Of a stretch of DNA of 14,496 nucleotides, positions 1 through 6,113 are shown in pieces (position 1 is the first letter of the stretch; each line of letters opens with the position of its first letter). The stretch covers positions 1-14,496 of the forward strand of contig JBBECA010000077.1 of assembly GCA_040882055.1 (NCBI GenBank), read 5' to 3'. The notes under the pieces were generated by a model. That model did no database searches. It saw only the letters and a list, made by a program, of their open reading frames with translations, and had not been told where the DNA came from. The position numbers and the translations under genes are program-made. This stretch comes from Nitriliruptor sp040882055. GTDB lineage: Bacteria > Actinomycetota > Nitriliruptoria > Nitriliruptorales > Nitriliruptoraceae.

Positions 1-148
1 GCTCCTCCTCGATGATCTCGTTGCACAGGTCGATGCACTCGTCGCAGATGTAGACACCCGGCCCCGCGATGAGCTTCTTGACCTGCTTCTGCGATTTGCC
101 ACAGAACGAGCACTTGAGGAGGGCGTCCCCCTCACCGAACTTGGCCAT
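1..148 (-). CDS. clpX: ClpX, ATP-dependent Clp protease ATP-binding subunit (N-terminal zinc-finger part only)
   Basis: This is the first 49 codons of ClpX; the rest lies beyond the left edge. The translation begins MAKFGEGDALLKCSFCGKSQ and carries the C4 zinc-binding domain: Cys13, Cys16, Cys35 and Cys38 in the pattern CX2C-X18-CX2C, with ICDECIDLC as the second half. In the family this domain dimerises and recruits substrates and adaptors, while the absent AAA+ module unfolds proteins and feeds them to ClpP. The ATG is preceded by a good ribosome binding site (GGAGGGCGAG, about 4 nt away). It lies 108 nt downstream of clpP on the same strand, the usual clpP-clpX order. Identity is clear despite the truncation. 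Confidence 0.93.
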   Translation of the reverse strand, partial: MAKFGEGDALLKCSFCGKSQKQVKKLIAGPGVYICDECIDLCNEIIEEE

Positions 149-256
149 CGCTCGCCCTCCGCTCGCGTGGCGACACCGGCTCCGCTCCGGCACCGCTCAC
201 CGATGGTAACGGCGGGGCCACTGCGGCGCAGTCAGGGTCCCCAACGCACCCTGGTC

Positions 257-898
257 TCAGCGGACGGCCCGCTCCTGGGACTTGCGCGAGGCGATGATCT
301 CGTCGACGACCCCGTACTCCTTGGCCGCCTGGGCCTCGAGGATGAAGTCGCGGTCGGTGTCCGAAGCGATGCGCTCGACGCTCTGGCCGGTCTTCTCGGC
401 GAGGATCTCGTTGAGCAGGTCGCGCATGCGAAGGATCTCGCGCGCCTGGATCTCGATGTCGACCGACTGTCCCTCGGCGCCGCCCGACGGCTGGTGCATC
501 AGGATCCGCGAGTGCGGCAGGGCGAAGCGCTTGCCGGGGGTACCGGCGGCGAGCAGCACGGCGGCGGCGGACGCGGCCTGGCCCATGCAGATGGTCTGCA
601 CGTCCGGCTTGATGTACTCCATCGTGTCGTAGATCGCGAACAGCGCAGTGATCGACCCGCCCGGCGAGTTGATGTACATCGCGATGTCCTTGTCCGGGTC
701 CTCCGACTCGAGGTGGAGGAGCTGGGCCATCACGAGGTTGGCGATCTCGTCGTTCACCGGGGTGCCGAGGAAGACGATGCGCTGCTGGAGCAGCCGCGAG
801 TAGATGTCGAAGGCGCGCTCACCCCGGTTGGTCTGTTCGACGACCGTCGGGACCAGGTAGTTGAGGGGCGACGGCAGTCCGGTGCCGGTGAAGTCCAC
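257..898 (-). CDS. clpP: ClpP, ATP-dependent Clp protease proteolytic subunit
   Basis: This is a serine peptidase of family S14, 213 aa, forming the tetradecameric chamber served by ClpX. The catalytic triad is visible with the expected family spacing: Ser110 in MGQAASAAAV, His135 in LMHQPSGG and Asp184 in SDTDRDF. Other hallmarks are YINSPGGSITALFAIYDTM and LLAAGTPGKR. The open frame continues upstream to about 1378, but the extension is arginine- and proline-rich shadow. I chose GTG at 898, because AGAGGA lies about 9 nt before it and the protein then starts VDFTGTGLPSPLNYLVPTVV. The sequence resembles actinobacterial ClpP2 more than ClpP1, and only one clpP is present here although many actinomycetes have two in tandem. 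Upstream lies a 330-bp non-coding stretch with a direct repeat. Confidence 0.93.
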   Translation of the reverse strand: MDFTGTGLPSPLNYLVPTVVEQTNRGERAFDIYSRLLQQRIVFLGTPVNDEIANLVMAQLLHLESEDPDKDIAMYINSPGGSITALFAIYDTMEYIKPDVQTICMGQAASAAAVLLAAGTPGKRFALPHSRILMHQPSGGAEGQSVDIEIQAREILRMRDLLNEILAEKTGQSVERIASDTDRDFILEAQAAKEYGVVDEIIASRKSQERAVR

Positions 899-1228
899 GG
901 CGAGGTCCTCTCGAGGGTGGCGGGCGCACGTGTCGACGCGCCGGGGCAGCGTACCGATGGCGTCCCGTCGCCCGGCCGGGTTGCGCCCCGGCCACGCAGG
1001 GCGGCGGACAGCATCAGAGGGAACGCTGCGTGGCCCCGACACCATCCCACGTCCCCAGTAGGTGGCGACCCCGCCCCGAGGACCGCTATCGGGCACGGTC
1101 CGTGGCCCCGACGCCACCCCACGTCCCCGGTACGCCGAACGTCGCCCGCGGACGTATGCGGACCGGCATCCACAGCCTCGGCGCGTCCCGTCCCCGGAGC
1201 GGGCCCCACCTGTGGGAGCGTGGTGTCC
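899..1228. other. Intergenic region between the divergent clpP and AbiEi-like genes
   Basis: This 330-bp stretch holds the 5' regions of clpP (minus) and of the nuclease-like gene (plus). It contains a 32-bp imperfect direct repeat (1029-1060 and 1101-1132) and a short inverted repeat, GGACCG (1080-1085) against CGGTCC (1096-1101), just before the second copy. I looked for CIRCE and HAIR-type heat-shock operators and for a clean -35/-10 pair for clpP and did not find one I would defend. All open frames crossing it look like high-GC shadows. Confidence 0.6.
1029..1132. repeat. Imperfect 32-bp direct repeat, two copies 72 bp apart
   Basis: Copy 1 is 1029-1060 and copy 2 is 1101-1132. Both begin CGTGGCCCCGAC and contain CCCACGTCCCC, and 29 of 32 positions agree. 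The offset of 72 bp and the position 131-234 nt upstream of the clpP start, in otherwise non-coding DNA, suggest a local duplication or a paired protein-binding site. No function is shown by the sequence. Confidence 0.7.
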
Positions 1229-2230
1229 ATGACGCGTGGAGCCGCCACCAACGACGAGCGAGAGGGCCAGGCCCCCCTCGATCCGTGGCCAGCCTTCGAA
1301 CAGGCCGTCCGTGATCGCCACGGCGTCGCCGACCCGACCCTGGCGAGGTCGCACGGTATCGACCTGTCGCGCTTCCACCGCCGCACGGCACGCGAAGGTT
1401 GGGCCACACCCCGGCCGGGGATCCGCCTACATCCGCACGTCCCGCCCTCGGTGCAGCAGCAGCTCACCGTGGTCACGGTCAGCAGCGTGGGGCTCGCGGC
1501 TGCGAGTCGCGATACCGCCGCTTGGCTGCACGAGTTGCAGGGGCACCCACCGGACCGGCGGTCGGTGGCTCTCGAGCACCCGTGCCGCCCGAAGAGCATC
1601 CCGGGCGTCGTCGTCCACCGAGCCCGTTGGCTCACGCGTGACGACGTGGTCGAGGTGCAGGGCATCCCGACCCTGTCGGTACGTGCGATGCTGCTCAGCT
1701 CGTCTCGCGCCCCCGCAGCTCGACAGCGAGCTCGACTCATCGACGTGCTCCACCGCAAGCTCGCGGACCCCGACGACATCGTCGCCCTGCTCGACACGGT
1801 CGGTCCCGTGCCCGGCAAGGGCACGCTGCGTCGGCTGTGCGGCGAACTCGGACCGTTGGTCGTCGAGTCGATCTTCCAGGACGAGGTGGCCCGCGCGCTC
1901 ATCGGACTCGGCTACCCGGCCGAGCGGTCCACGCGGCGCATCGCTACCCCGGACGGGATCGGGCTCACCTGCGACCTCGCCCTCCTCCCGTGGAAGGTCG
2001 CCCTGGAGCCGCAGGGCGACGCGTTCCACCGGACCCGGGAGCAGCGTCGTCTCGAACGACGCCGGATGGCGGCCTACGCCGGGACGGACTGGGTGCCGCT
2101 ACCGATCGACTGGCGGGACTGGGTCGCGGACCGCGATCACGTGCTGGACGCCATCGATGCCGCGATCACCGCCCAACGTCACCACGGGATCGGACGCGAA
2201 CACGTCCCGCCTCACCGGGAGCGGGGATGA
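1229..2230 (+). CDS. AbiEi-like N-terminal domain protein with C-terminal PD-(D/E)XK (DUF559/Vsr-like) nuclease-type region
   Basis: The protein is 333 aa. The N-terminal 70 residues resemble the helical AbiEi-type domain of many actinobacterial proteins: a short helix-turn-helix (VADPTLARSHGIDLSRFHRR), then WATPRPGIRLHP. The middle (about 80-190) has features common in that family, such as TAAWLHELQG, VVVHRARWLTRDDV and GIPTLSVRAMLL. The C-terminus (about 213-295) has a possible PD-(D/E)XK core: Glu219, Asp249 in CDLALLPW and Glu260 with Gln262 in ALEPQGDAFH. The frame is open from 167, but ATG 1229 has GGGAG about 12 nt upstream and begins where family similarity begins. No AbiEii-type nucleotidyltransferase partner is adjacent, so a toxin-antitoxin role is not supported. 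Such stand-alone proteins are frequent in actinomycetes and mostly uncharacterised. It splits the tig-clpP pair in opposite orientation. Confidence 0.65.
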   Translation: MTRGAATNDEREGQAPLDPWPAFEQAVRDRHGVADPTLARSHGIDLSRFHRRTAREGWATPRPGIRLHPHVPPSVQQQLTVVTVSSVGLAAASRDTAAWLHELQGHPPDRRSVALEHPCRPKSIPGVVVHRARWLTRDDVVEVQGIPTLSVRAMLLSSSRAPAARQRARLIDVLHRKLADPDDIVALLDTVGPVPGKGTLRRLCGELGPLVVESIFQDEVARALIGLGYPAERSTRRIATPDGIGLTCDLALLPWKVALEPQGDAFHRTREQRRLERRRMAAYAGTDWVPLPIDWRDWVADRDHVLDAIDAAITAQRHHGIGREHVPPHRERG

Positions 2231-2348
2231 TCTGGAGCACCGGCGCCACGTCACGGCCCCGGTACCAGCCAGCTCCACTGATACCGATCCGGCGGGGGGT
2301 GATGGCGTCAGTGCCACCGCACACGCTCGGACAGCCGCCGGGACGTGA

Positions 2349-2377
2349 GGAGGGCCCCGCGGTGAGCGGGGCCCTCC
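2349..2377. terminator. Perfect GC-rich hairpin between convergent genes, likely bidirectional terminator
   Basis: The stem is 12 bp, GGAGGGCCCCGC (2349-2360) pairing with GCGGGGCCCTCC (2366-2377), with a 5-nt GGTGA loop. It lies 118 nt after the plus-strand AbiEi-like gene and 19 nt after the tig stop on the minus strand. Neither side has a T-run, as is common for actinobacterial stem-loop terminators. Position between converging genes supports the call. Confidence 0.75.
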
Positions 2378-2396
2378 ACGTGCTGCGGTGCGTGGC

Positions 2397-3854
2397 TCAC
2401 TCCTGCTCGGAGTCGCCCTCCTCGTCGGCGCTCGTCTCGTCGTCGCCGGCTTCGGCGTCAGCCGGGGCCGCGGCGTCCTCGGTGGGGACCTCGACGACCT
2501 CGGGGGGCGCTTCGGTGATCACGCCGTCCACGCGGGTGAGGCCCACCTCGGCGAGCACGTCGTCGCTCGGGCCCCCATCGACCTCGGCGGCCGCGACGAT
2601 GGCGTCGATGGCCTTGCGGCGCATGATGTCGCCGAGCAGCGCGGGCAGGCTGCCCTGCTGCTGGATGATGCGGGCGATCTCCTGCGGCGGCATGTCGTTG
2701 GTCTGGGCGTGGCGCACGATCTCGCGGTCGATGTCGGCCGACTCGACCGGCACCTCGAGGGAGGTCGCGAGCTCGTCGAGCACCAGCTGGGCCTTGACGG
2801 TGCCCTCGGCCTGCTCGCGAGCGTTGGCCTCGAACTCCTCGCGGCTGGTGCCCTCGAGCTCGAGCAGCTGCTCGACGTCCGCGCCGAACCGCTCCGCCTG
2901 GTGCTGCAGCTGGTGCATCCGCTGTTCGGCGTCCGCCTCGATCATCGTCGGCGGCAGGGTCACGTCCACCTTGGCGAGGTAGGCCTCGAGGATGGTGCCG
3001 CGCAGGTCGTGCTGGGCCTGCTGGATGCTGCGCTTGAGCAGCGCGGTCCGCAGGTCCCGGCGCAGGTCCTGGATCGTGTCGAACTCGGACGCGGTGGTCG
3101 CGAAGTCGTCGTCGAGTTCGGGCAGCTGCTTCTCGCGCACGTCCTTGACGGTGACGGTGAACGTCGCCGTCTCGCCGCCGTGCTCGGGGTAGGCCTCGGG
3201 GAGCGCGTCCTCGTAGGACAGCTCGTCGCCGGCGACCTTGCCGACCACCTCCTCGTCGAGCTTCGGGGTGACCCCGGCCGAACCGACCTCGTAGAGGGCG
3301 TCCTCGACGCGCGCCGACTCGAGCTCCTCACCGTCGATGGCGACGGCGAGGTCGATCGTCACGAGGTCGCCGGTGGCGGCCGGACGCTCGACGACCTCGA
3401 CCTCGGCGAAGCGCTCGCGCATCTGCTCGAGCTGTTCGTCGATCTTGGCGTCGTCGACGTCCCAGGACGGGAAGCTGACGGCGATGCCGGTGTGGTCGGG
3501 CAGCTCGACCTCGGGACGGATCTCGACGGTCGCGGTGAAGGTCGCGCCGTCCTCCTCGGTGAAGGTCTCGACGTCCACCTCGGGCTGGCCGACGGGCGTG
3601 AGGTCCTCCGCGCGCACCGCCTCCATGTAGAGGTCGGTCAGCGAGTTCTCGAGCGCCTGCTGGGCGATGACGCCCTCACCGAAGCGCTGTTCGATGAGCC
3701 GGCGCGGCGCCTTGCCCGGGCGGAAGCCCGGCACGTTGACCTGCTTGGCGAGGTCGCGGGCTGCGCGGTCGAAGGCCTGCTTCACGCGCTTGGGCTCGAC
3801 CTCGACGGTCAGCTTGACCTTGACCGGGTCGAGGGTCTCGACGGACGTCTTCAC
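2397..3854 (-). CDS. tig: Trigger factor, ribosome-associated chaperone and peptidyl-prolyl isomerase
   Basis: The protein is 485 aa. The N-terminal ribosome-binding domain carries the signature GFRPGKAPRR at about residues 43-52, which docks at the tunnel exit. An FKBP-type isomerase domain follows (about 159-241, ATGDLVTIDLAVAIDGEEL onward). The C-terminal helical chaperone region runs to about 425. The last 55 residues form an acidic tail (EVPTEDAAAPADAEAGDD...) typical of high-GC actinobacterial versions, making the protein somewhat longer than the E. coli form. The frame is open far upstream, but GTG 3854 (VKTSVETLDPVKVKLTVEVE) has GAGGA about 10 nt upstream and matches family starts. 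It is followed by the 2349-2377 hairpin, so tig is probably transcribed separately from clpP-clpX. Confidence 0.95.
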   Translation of the reverse strand: MKTSVETLDPVKVKLTVEVEPKRVKQAFDRAARDLAKQVNVPGFRPGKAPRRLIEQRFGEGVIAQQALENSLTDLYMEAVRAEDLTPVGQPEVDVETFTEEDGATFTATVEIRPEVELPDHTGIAVSFPSWDVDDAKIDEQLEQMRERFAEVEVVERPAATGDLVTIDLAVAIDGEELESARVEDALYEVGSAGVTPKLDEEVVGKVAGDELSYEDALPEAYPEHGGETATFTVTVKDVREKQLPELDDDFATTASEFDTIQDLRRDLRTALLKRSIQQAQHDLRGTILEAYLAKVDVTLPPTMIEADAEQRMHQLQHQAERFGADVEQLLELEGTSREEFEANAREQAEGTVKAQLVLDELATSLEVPVESADIDREIVRHAQTNDMPPQEIARIIQQQGSLPALLGDIMRRKAIDAIVAAAEVDGGPSDDVLAEVGLTRVDGVITEAPPEVVEVPTEDAAAPADAEAGDDETSADEEGDSEQE

Positions 3855-3943
3855 GGTCGGTGGATCCTCGTTCGTAGGGGAGCGTCGGGAGGCGTTGCGC
3901 TCTGGAGATGCGGGACGGCGAGCGGGTCGCGGGACGCACGGGA

Positions 3944-3965
3944 CCGCCCCGACGACGCGGGGCGG
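3944..3965. repeat. Inverted repeat in the tig / VIT divergent intergenic region
   Basis: CCGCCCCG (3944-3951) and CGGGGCGG (3958-3965) form an 8-bp stem around a 6-nt ACGACG loop. It is about 90 nt upstream of the tig start and about 95 nt upstream of the VIT transporter start. It could be a leader hairpin of tig or a protein site. GC-rich stems arise easily by chance in this base composition, so this is only a location worth noting. The rest of the 205-bp gap shows no tRNA or clear promoter. Confidence 0.4.
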
Positions 3966-4059
3966 ACCGCGATGGTTCCACCTCGCTCCCCCGCTGTCCA
4001 TCCAGCGTGCGGGCCGTCCGGCCTGGTTCGATACGTCGGTCACCACCTGCGGAGGGCAC

Positions 4060-4752
4060 GTGACGCCGACGAAGCACGCCGAGCACCACGCCAGCGGCCG
4101 CAGCAACTGGCTGCGTGCCGCGGTGATGGGCGCGAACGACGGGATCGTGTCCACCGCCGCGCTCATCGTCGGAGTCGCGGCCGCGAGCACGACGCGCGAC
4201 CCGATCGTGGTCGCCGCCATCGCCGGGGTGATCGCGGGCGCGGCCTCGATGGCCGTCGGCGAGTACGTGTCGGTGGCTGCGGCCAAGGACGCCCAGGACG
4301 CCGACCTGCGCCTCGAGCGGCGTGAGCTCGCCGAGGACGCCGAGGGCGAGCTGCGTGAGCTCGCCGCGATCTACGAGGCGCGCGGGGTGACCCCCGTCAC
4401 GGCGATGGCCGTCGCTCGCGAGCTCCACGCCGCCGACGCGCTGGCGGCCCACGCTCAGGACGAGCTCGGCATCACCGAGGCGCTCTCGGCCCGCCCCTCC
4501 GAAGCGGCCCTCGCATCGGCCGCCTCGTTCGCAGCCGGCGGGTCGGTCCCGCTGGTGGCGGTGCTGCTCGCCCCGTTCGGTTCGATCCTGTTCGCCGTCG
4601 GCGCCGCGACCACCGTCGCGTTGCTGGTCCTCGGGATCCTGTCCGCGGTCGCCGGCGGCGCCCACCGAGGCCGCGCGGTCGGACGCATCCTCGTCGGCGG
4701 GCTGCTCGCGATGCTGGTCACGTTCGCCGGCGGCGCCCTCCTCGGCACCTGA
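4060..4752 (+). CDS. VIT1/CCC1 family Fe2+/Mn2+ transporter, membrane protein
   Basis: The protein is 230 aa, the usual size for bacterial VIT-family proteins, which move ferrous iron or manganese across the membrane. TM1 begins in the signature MGANDGIVSTAALIVGVAAA (about 23-42, with the conserved Asp27), and TM2 holds AGAASMAVGEYVSVAA (about 60-75). A charged cytoplasmic metal-binding region follows (about 76-145, rich in Glu: RRELAEDAEGELRELAAIYE). Three more hydrophobic segments lie at about 150-172, 175-198 and 208-229. GTG 4060 was chosen because GGAGGG (4051-4056) sits directly before it, although the spacing is short. It is divergent from tig and stands alone. Metal specificity cannot be read from the sequence. 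Confidence 0.85.
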   Translation: MTPTKHAEHHASGRSNWLRAAVMGANDGIVSTAALIVGVAAASTTRDPIVVAAIAGVIAGAASMAVGEYVSVAAAKDAQDADLRLERRELAEDAEGELRELAAIYEARGVTPVTAMAVARELHAADALAAHAQDELGITEALSARPSEAALASAASFAAGGSVPLVAVLLAPFGSILFAVGAATTVALLVLGILSAVAGGAHRGRAVGRILVGGLLAMLVTFAGGALLGT

Positions 4753-4945
4753 CCCCGGCGGTAGCGGCGGCGCCAGGGCTGGAAGTCCGTTGCACGCATC
4801 CTCGATGGCGAACTCTGACGATGCTGTTCACGGCGGGTGGAGCCGCTGCTCGGCACCGGCACTCTCTCACGCTCACGGTTGTGGATGAACGCACCCACGG
4901 TGGGCTGCACCGACGACGATGCCTCCAGTCGAGAGAAGGGAAGGC

Positions 4946-5389
4946 ATGGAGGCGACGACCCGACGATGCCCGCGGTGCGAGCAGCGGCTCCCGCTCGATG
5001 CGTTCGGTTGGCGCGATGCCGAGCACCGGCGACGGCAGAGCTTCTGTCGACCGTGCGAACGCGAAGCCTGGCGCACCTGGTACGCCAAGTCCGAGAACCG
5101 TGCCCGTCACCTCGCCCAGCTCCGGGAGCGGAGAGCACGGCGACGAGCCGAGCTCGTCGCCATGGTCCGCGAGTTCAAGGCACGGCCCTGCGCCGACTGC
5201 GGGCGACGATATCCACCGGAGGTGATGGATCTCGACCACGTGCGGGGCGACAAGCTCGGAGACCTGTCGCGTCTCGTCCACACGGCCGGACGGCGCACGG
5301 TCGTTGATGAGCTCACCAAGTGCGACGTGGTGTGCGCGAACTGTCACCGACAGCGGACGGCTACCCGCCGAGCCGCAGGGTCTGGCTGA
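4946..5389 (+). CDS. Small HNH endonuclease-like protein with N-terminal zinc fingers
   Basis: The protein is 147 aa. The N-terminal half has two CX2C knuckles, Cys8/Cys11 (CPRC) and Cys34/Cys37 (CRPC). A basic linker (about 50-80) follows. The C-terminal half is an HNH-type treble-clef: Cys82/Cys85 (CADC), the catalytic-type MDLDHVRGDK with Asp97-His98, and CANCH (Cys130, Cys133, His134) followed by RQRTATRR. In this superfamily the fold cuts DNA, but the target here is unknown. ATG 4946 has a purine-rich site (AGAAGGGAAGG) just upstream, and the start aligns with that of the related gene at 13847. The stop is 24 nt before tRNA-Pro on the same strand. No phage or restriction genes are adjacent. 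Confidence 0.8.
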   Translation: MEATTRRCPRCEQRLPLDAFGWRDAEHRRRQSFCRPCEREAWRTWYAKSENRARHLAQLRERRARRRAELVAMVREFKARPCADCGRRYPPEVMDLDHVRGDKLGDLSRLVHTAGRRTVVDELTKCDVVCANCHRQRTATRRAAGSG

Positions 5390-5398
5390 CATCGGCGC

Positions 5399-5404
5399 TA
5401 GCCT
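5399..5404 (+). promoter_or_regulatory. Candidate -10 element (TAGCCT) of tRNA-Pro
   Basis: TAGCCT lies 9 nt upstream of the tRNA-Pro 5' end. The same hexamer occurs 10 nt upstream of tRNA-Gly (14332-14337). It fits the actinobacterial TAnnnT -10 pattern. I see no convincing -35 at 17-18 bp, so the call rests on position and on the repeated match. Confidence 0.45.
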
Positions 5405-5413
5405 GCTGCGCTC

Positions 5414-5491
5414 CGGGATGTAGCGCAGCTTGGTTAGCGCACCTCGTTTGGGACGAGGGGGTCGCCGGTTCGAATCCGGCCATCCCGACCA
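5414..5491 (+). tRNA. tRNA-Pro(UGG), CCA encoded
   Basis: The complete cloverleaf can be folded by hand. The acceptor stem is CGGGATG (5414-5420) with CATCCCG (5481-5487). The D-stem is GCGC/GCGC around AGCTTGGTTA. The anticodon stem is CCTCG/CGAGG with loop TTTGGGA, giving anticodon TGG. The T-arm is GCCGG-TTCGAAT-CCGGC. The discriminator A is followed by an encoded CCA ending at 5491. It decodes CCA, and by wobble other proline codons. It sits between an HNH gene and a tetR gene on the same strand. Confidence 0.97.
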
Positions 5492-5510
5492 CCCCCACCA
5501 GGAGCCACGT

Positions 5511-6107
5511 GTGAGCGCTGACCCGGCCCTGCCGCGGCGGACGACGCACACGGTCGGCTCCCTGCTCGACGCTGCCGTCGCGGTGTTCAACGAACGCGGG
5601 TACGACGGCACCTCGATGGAGGACCTCGCCCGGGCGGCGGGCATCACCAAGTCGTCGATCTACCACCACGTCAAGGGCAAGGAAGCGCTCCTCGGCATGG
5701 CGCTCGACGAGGCGCTGCTCGGCCTGTTCGCCGTGCTCGACGAGCCGGCCTCGACCGAGGGACCGGCGCGCGCACGGCTCGAACACGTCCTGCGTCGCAG
5801 CGTCGAGGTGCTCGATGCGCAGCTGCCCGCGGTCACCCTGCTGCTCCGCGTCCGCGGCAACACCCCGACCGAGCTCGACGCGCTCGAACGACGGCGTGAG
5901 TTCGACCGGCGCGTGACCGCGATCGTGGCCGAGGCGGTAGCCGAGGGGAGCGTGCGCGGCGACCTCGAACCGGCCCTCGTGACCCGCCTGATCTTCGGGA
6001 CGGTCAACTCGCTGGTCGAGTGGTACCGGCCCGGCCGGCACGAGAGCGTCGACGAGGTGGCCGACGCGCTCGTCAGCCTCGTCTTCGCCGGCCTCGATCG
6101 GCGCTGA
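5511..6107 (+). CDS. TetR/AcrR family transcriptional regulator, probable PaaR-type repressor of the paa genes
   Basis: The protein is 198 aa. The N-terminal DNA-binding domain is textbook TetR: VGSLLDAAVAVFNERGYDGT, then the helix-turn-helix MEDLARAAGITKSSIYHHVKGKEALL (about 36-61). The remaining all-helical part is the ligand-sensing domain. GTG 5511 has AGGAG at 5500-5504. The start lies 19 nt after the CCA of tRNA-Pro, so the gene may be co-transcribed with the tRNA. It converges on paaK with only 6 nt between the stops. TetR-type PaaR regulators that release DNA on binding phenylacetyl-CoA control paa genes in several actinobacteria and Thermus. Position, plus two matching operators on the paa promoters, make this the best candidate, but that is inference. 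Confidence 0.8.
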   Translation: MSADPALPRRTTHTVGSLLDAAVAVFNERGYDGTSMEDLARAAGITKSSIYHHVKGKEALLGMALDEALLGLFAVLDEPASTEGPARARLEHVLRRSVEVLDAQLPAVTLLLRVRGNTPTELDALERRREFDRRVTAIVAEAVAEGSVRGDLEPALVTRLIFGTVNSLVEWYRPGRHESVDEVADALVSLVFAGLDRR

Positions 6108-6113
6108 TCCCCC

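Noticed and set aside
167..1228. Plus-strand extension upstream of the AbiEi-like gene
   Set aside because: It is antisense to clpP and unlike any family; similarity and a ribosome binding site support ATG 1229.
899..1378. N-terminal extension of ClpP to 373 residues
   Set aside because: The extension is Arg/Gly/Pro-rich, overlaps the divergent gene, and a GTG with a good ribosome binding site at 898 gives the normal ClpP length.
1229..2230. Type IV toxin-antitoxin (AbiE) system
   Set aside because: Only the AbiEi-like N-terminal domain is present; no AbiEii nucleotidyltransferase toxin lies on either side.
4020..4045. tRNA-like T-loop (GGTTCGATA) before the VIT gene
   Set aside because: No acceptor, D or anticodon arms could be folded around it.
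2388..4325. Plus-strand 645-codon open frame opposite tig
   Set aside because: It mirrors the trigger factor codons, has low-complexity Leu/Gly/Asp/Val composition, and crosses the tig terminus and the VIT start without any recognisable domain.
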